The notes beneath the pieces are model-generated. The model was not told the DNA's origin, made no database searches, and saw nothing but the letters and a program-made list of their open reading frames with translations. Below are positions 60,695 through 64,000 of a stretch of DNA of 64,000 nucleotides, in pieces (the stretch's first letter is position 1; every line of letters starts with the position of its first letter). Source of the DNA: Paenibacillus sp. NEAU-GSW1 (GTDB lineage Bacteria; Bacillota; Bacilli; Paenibacillales; Paenibacillaceae); contig NZ_WOVL01000002.1 of NCBI RefSeq assembly GCF_009737085.1, positions 124,001 through 188,000 of the forward strand, written 5' to 3'. Made by a program: the position numbers and the translations under genes.

Positions 60695-61927
60695 TTATTC
60701 CGAGTCCGATTGTTCAGGAATATCCTGGAATAAGTTCTCGGAAATCATTCCGTCTCGCATAATGGCAGCCTGCACATTTACAGACACGTCTGCCTTGGCG
60801 AATTCTTCATCCCAATGCGACTTCACTTTCTTGAATGCTTGATAACGGCTGCGCTTCATTTCCTCACCGAACCCGAATATATCGACGGCGTATTTCTTCT
60901 GAACCTTGGCAACCGTTGCTTCGATATGGCTCTGGATATCCTTCTCCGTCAGCTTCCGGATTTGTTCAAATCCGGACATTTTGTTCAGCATGATCGATTT
61001 GCATTGGTTCTCGCTTACGGCCCCTTCGACATGGATGCTGATTTTGATCTTGGGGCGATTATCGGCATAATTGACGTCCAGGCGCGTCCTGGACCTCCCG
61101 ATTCGCACTTGCGCATATTGGTCGTCGCCGCACTGTAACGTTAAGGACGTGTTCTTGATCCGATCCTGGGTCCATAGCAAATTCCGCGTTTCTTCTGTAT
61201 TCAAAAACCCGAGCAGCTTCGCTCCGCGCATGACCGCTGTCCCGTCTATTATCAATTCAGTGGACCTGTCCGTGTTCGTCCCTGCGTCCAACGACTGCTG
61301 CTGCTCCGACGGATTCTCAATCGTAACGGACGACATTACCGGCTGCCGGCCTTCCGACGTGACTGCCGCAATGAATTGCTTCAAATTCGTATTGGGCGAG
61401 CCTCCCCAGTTCGCTTCAACGGAGTCGAGACCCATTCTTACTTTCACCGCCGATACTCGGTTCTCCGGGAAATAGAGCTTCGTAAATTCCGCTGCGCCTA
61501 CTCGATGAGCGGCAACCAGTTGAATATCGTTGCGAATGTCCTTCATCGATTCAAGAAACTCGAAAAAGAGGAGCCCCTTGTCCGTCGCAAGCAGATTGGC
61601 ATCCAGAATGAGCAGCATCATATGGCTTAGCTCGAGCTTGCGGGAAGTTTTTCGCTCTATTCGGCTGAAAGCTTCATCCATCGTATTTCCTTCCGCATCC
61701 ATGGAATAGGTTGGGCTGTTTCCTTTGGCGCGAGAGGATGCAAACTCCAGCGCATTAATGACCTGCAAATAAACATGATAATTGGCTTGCTCGCCGGGAG
61801 TCACGGACATGCTGCTTACAATAATGTACTCGTTAGCCGAGCGCATGTCCCAGCAGCCCGTTACAAACAAACTGAATATGCAAACGATAAGCATTCGAAC
61901 GGCCTGTCCAGCATAATTCCTGCTCAT
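60695..61927 (-). CDS. Ger(x)C family spore germination lipoprotein
   Basis: This 410-residue lipoprotein has a signal peptide with lipobox VTGC (cysteine at about residue 25), then WDMRSANEYIIVSSM, the GerAC/GerBC/GerKC start. Later blocks are AFSRIERKTSRKLELSHMML and DIFGFGEEMKRSRYQAFKKV. GerC subunits sit on the outer face of the spore inner membrane and complete the nutrient receptor. Its start overlaps the gerA-like gene by 4 bases. Confidence 0.93.
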   Translation of the reverse strand: MSRNYAGQAVRMLIVCIFSLFVTGCWDMRSANEYIIVSSMSVTPGEQANYHVYLQVINALEFASSRAKGNSPTYSMDAEGNTMDEAFSRIERKTSRKLELSHMMLLILDANLLATDKGLLFFEFLESMKDIRNDIQLVAAHRVGAAEFTKLYFPENRVSAVKVRMGLDSVEANWGGSPNTNLKQFIAAVTSEGRQPVMSSVTIENPSEQQQSLDAGTNTDRSTELIIDGTAVMRGAKLLGFLNTEETRNLLWTQDRIKNTSLTLQCGDDQYAQVRIGRSRTRLDVNYADNRPKIKISIHVEGAVSENQCKSIMLNKMSGFEQIRKLTEKDIQSHIEATVAKVQKKYAVDIFGFGEEMKRSRYQAFKKVKSHWDEEFAKADVSVNVQAAIMRDGMISENLFQDIPEQSDSE

Positions 61928-63393
61928 CTCGACGGATCCTCGTTATTAAGCGAAAGCCGTATCAGCATATCCTTCTGCTGCTTCCCTCGAAACGGAGCGA
62001 ACGGCTTAAGATAAGGAACGCCAAACGAGTGCAAGCTCGTCAAATGGATGACTAGGGCAGCCGTGCCTAAGAATACGCCGTATATGCCTAGTATCGAGCT
62101 AAGCAACAGCATGCCGAATCGGATGATTCGAGCCGTACTGCTGAATTCATAGTGAGGCGTGACCAGCCCGCATAACTCTGTCGAAGCTACCACGATCAAT
62201 ATCATGCTTGATACGATACCGGCCTGGACAGCCGCTTCGCCGAGTATGATCGCACCCGCGAGCGGAACCGCTTGGCCGATATTTTTCGGCACTCGTGTCC
62301 CTGCCTCCCTAAGCACCTCAAAGATGAGCGTCATCGCAACAAGCATAAAGCCGGTCGGAAAAGGCGAGCCCTGCTCTTGCCCGCTAATAGAGTAAAGCAA
62401 GGCCGTCGGAATGATCTGCGAGTGATAATTGATAACGCAAAGATATAACGCGGGCAGAAACAAAGAGAGCATAAACGCAATATGCCGCAGCAGCCGAATC
62501 ATATTGGCAAAAACGGGCAGCACATAATAGTCGCCCGCAGATATGAAGAAATTTCCGTATACCGCCGGTCCGATGAGCACGAATGGACTGCCGTCCACAA
62601 TGACAGCACAGTGGCCCTCCACCAGCAAGGAAGCTACCGCGTCCGGTCTTTCTATATCGAGCACCGTCGGGAAAAACCAGGAGCCCTTGTCTTTAATCAG
62701 CTCCTCCACATTTCCGGAATCATAGATCGCTTTCACTTGGATTGCCTTCAATCGCGATCGGAGTTCGGCCACCAGGGACGGGGGAGCCGCATTCTCCAAG
62801 TACACTAAACTCATTGAAGTTCCGGTCTCATCTCCTGCTGTGAACGGCTCGATCCGAAGAAGCGGATTTCGCAGCCGCCGCCTAATCAGTGAGATATTCG
62901 TATCTATCGCTTCCGTGAATGCATCGTCGGACCCGCGGTTGACGCGCTGCGACTTCGATTCTTCAATCGCTCGAACCGCCGCGCCGCCAATTTCGATGCA
63001 CAACGCTTTATCTACCCCCTCGGCCAGCAGAATCGCGTCGCCAGCCAGCATTCGCTCGGCTGCTTCTCGAACGGTTGCTGCGTAAACAAAGGGCAGTACC
63101 CCCAGCCTTTCTTGCCTCAACTGCTCCAGTTGCTGAAATTGGAGAGGAATGTTCCCTTCCGAACTCTCTTCCATAAGCGGAATGAGCAGCTTATCCGACA
63201 TCGTCTTGTGATCGCTCAACGTTTTGAGCATGCATATAAATCCGTTGGCCGTACCGATTCGAATTGCCGCGGCTTGAAAATCAGGCGGATTGCCGAACAG
63301 CTCGCGCAATTGAACCATGGTTTGCTCAGAATCTGTGCCGAGCGCGGCAGTTAAGCCGCTCTCTTCCTTGCGTTCCCTCCATCCTGCTTTCAT
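61924..63393 (-). CDS. GerA family spore germination receptor subunit
   Basis: This 489-residue protein has the GerAA/GerKA layout: a soluble N-terminal half with AGDAILLAEGVDKALCIEIG and ESKSQRVNRGSDDAFTEAID, then about five membrane helices in the C-terminal half, with NIGQAVPLAGAIILGEAAVQ. The triad GerA, GerB, GerC senses germinants such as amino acids or sugars. It lies between gerB (15 bases upstream) and gerC (4-base overlap). Confidence 0.94.
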   Translation of the reverse strand: MKAGWRERKEESGLTAALGTDSEQTMVQLRELFGNPPDFQAAAIRIGTANGFICMLKTLSDHKTMSDKLLIPLMEESSEGNIPLQFQQLEQLRQERLGVLPFVYAATVREAAERMLAGDAILLAEGVDKALCIEIGGAAVRAIEESKSQRVNRGSDDAFTEAIDTNISLIRRRLRNPLLRIEPFTAGDETGTSMSLVYLENAAPPSLVAELRSRLKAIQVKAIYDSGNVEELIKDKGSWFFPTVLDIERPDAVASLLVEGHCAVIVDGSPFVLIGPAVYGNFFISAGDYYVLPVFANMIRLLRHIAFMLSLFLPALYLCVINYHSQIIPTALLYSISGQEQGSPFPTGFMLVAMTLIFEVLREAGTRVPKNIGQAVPLAGAIILGEAAVQAGIVSSMILIVVASTELCGLVTPHYEFSSTARIIRFGMLLLSSILGIYGVFLGTAALVIHLTSLHSFGVPYLKPFAPFRGKQQKDMLIRLSLNNEDPSR

Positions 63394-63408
63394 CGCGATT
63401 CCCCTTTC

Positions 63409-64000
63409 TTAACGTTGTCCGGCTCTTTTCACGCTCAGAATGACGAACATGGCTAACGGAATGATGAACTGCATCGGAATATGGATGAAAAACGGAGTGA
63501 ACGTTAGTCCTTCAAGTGTATGCTCCGCAAATGTATCTGCTATTTTGATCGAAAAAATAGCCGTTAAGCATGCAACAGGAAATGCCGCTGTGCGATAGCT
63601 CACCCGAAACAAATGCTCAATGCCTTTAAGCGCGCCGAACAGAAACAGCGACACTTTCACAAGTATGGTAATGAACATGACAAAGACAACGATCATCTCC
63701 ATCCGTTCGAAAAAATAACCGAATGAAACGTCGCGCACCGTAACGAGAAACGGGAAATTCGCGCGCTCCTTCATCTGCACGCCAAGCGATATCGTCTCCA
63801 TAACTGCAGCAATGGTCAGAATCAAGCCGGATACGCCGATCGCGAAAATGGATGCTTTCCCCCGTCGGAAAGCCGGCGCTAAATATTTCATAAAAACGAG
63901 ACAAATAATCAACTCGCCGAAAGGAAACGTAATCAGTGTCGGGAAGATAGCGGATAAGCTGGGCATCAGTCCGTCCCCCAGCACCGGCTTCAAATAATAA
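63409..64000 (-). CDS. GerB-type endospore germination permease, N-terminus beyond window
   Basis: About 197 C-terminal residues of a GerB/YndE-type permease lie in the window; the frame stays open to the last base (YYLKPVLGDG at the edge) and family members have about 365 residues, so the first half is outside. Five to six membrane segments are seen. GerB subunits are APC-fold transporters that bind the germinant. Gene order in this operon is B, A, C rather than the usual A, B, C or A, C, B. Confidence 0.92.
   Translation of the reverse strand, partial: YYLKPVLGDGLMPSLSAIFPTLITFPFGELIICLVFMKYLAPAFRRGKASIFAIGVSGLILTIAAVMETISLGVQMKERANFPFLVTVRDVSFGYFFERMEMIVVFVMFITILVKVSLFLFGALKGIEHLFRVSYRTAAFPVACLTAIFSIKIADTFAEHTLEGLTFTPFFIHIPMQFIIPLAMFVILSVKRAGQR

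Overview
The window looks like a chromosomal segment of a spore-forming, low-to-mid GC Gram-positive bacterium of the Paenibacillaceae (Paenibacillus/Cohnella type). The clues are an SspH-type small acid-soluble spore protein, a GerB-GerA-GerC germination operon at the right edge, YesM/YesN-type two-component genes beside an LplB/LplC-type sugar ABC transporter, strong AGGAGG-type ribosome binding sites, lipoprotein lipoboxes, and many small MocR, MerR, LacI, TetR, LysR and HxlR regulators. I saw no rRNA, tRNA, CRISPR array, prophage or replication origin.

Layout. 0-10 kb: a VOC protein, a MocR regulator divergent from a LysE exporter, a Fur-box iron-siderophore uptake operon (binding lipoprotein plus two FecCD permeases), a coiled-coil membrane protein paired with an AIM24-family protein, and an orphan chemoreceptor. 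10-23 kb: a DUF11-repeat protein, then single enzymes and regulators (MDR oxidoreductase, RNA ligase, GNAT, LysR, SDR/TetR with matching operators, two DinB proteins, a YfbR-like HD protein, nitroreductase/HxlR), ending in an amidohydrolase-LacI operon with two identical palindromic operators. 23-29 kb: a bacterial PH-like protein, a 550-residue protein with an N-terminal LQRAVGN motif like those of contractile-injection-system cargo, its small YbjN/chaperone-like partner, a DUF2252 protein and an exported protein joining a copper-amine-oxidase-like domain to a SUKH-like domain. 29-44 kb: VOC, MerR, GNAT, RidA/DJ-1 divergent from a second MocR, DUF3021/LytTR, a class C serine hydrolase, a third MocR divergent from an EamA exporter, an ECF sigma factor with YCII, DUF1801 and PhnB-like genes, and a large secreted LRR/propeller protein.

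44-52.6 kb: sspH, a remnant of a methionine aminopeptidase gene, and a carbohydrate uptake locus running leftward (regulator, YesM kinase, second regulator, binding lipoprotein, two permeases). 52.6-57 kb is the most unusual part. A promoter with a perfect -10 box and a terminator-like leader hairpin precedes three genes I cannot assign to a known system: an HNH-like protein with a membrane segment, a helical coiled-coil protein, and a protein with a one-cluster ferredoxin-like N-terminus. A strong terminator closes the unit. It is followed by an internally deleted IS256-family element and a tandem 112-bp repeat rich in palindromes. 57-64 kb: a YdjM/DUF457 membrane protein, UDP-glucose dehydrogenase, a GT4 glycosyltransferase and the ger operon, whose gerB gene runs off the window.

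Functional themes are iron and sugar import, small-molecule export under MocR control, spore biology, envelope polysaccharide or glycolipid synthesis, and two accessory modules (23.6-25.8 kb and 52.8-56.0 kb) that may act in inter-organism conflict. All functions are read from sequence patterns alone; no database search was run.
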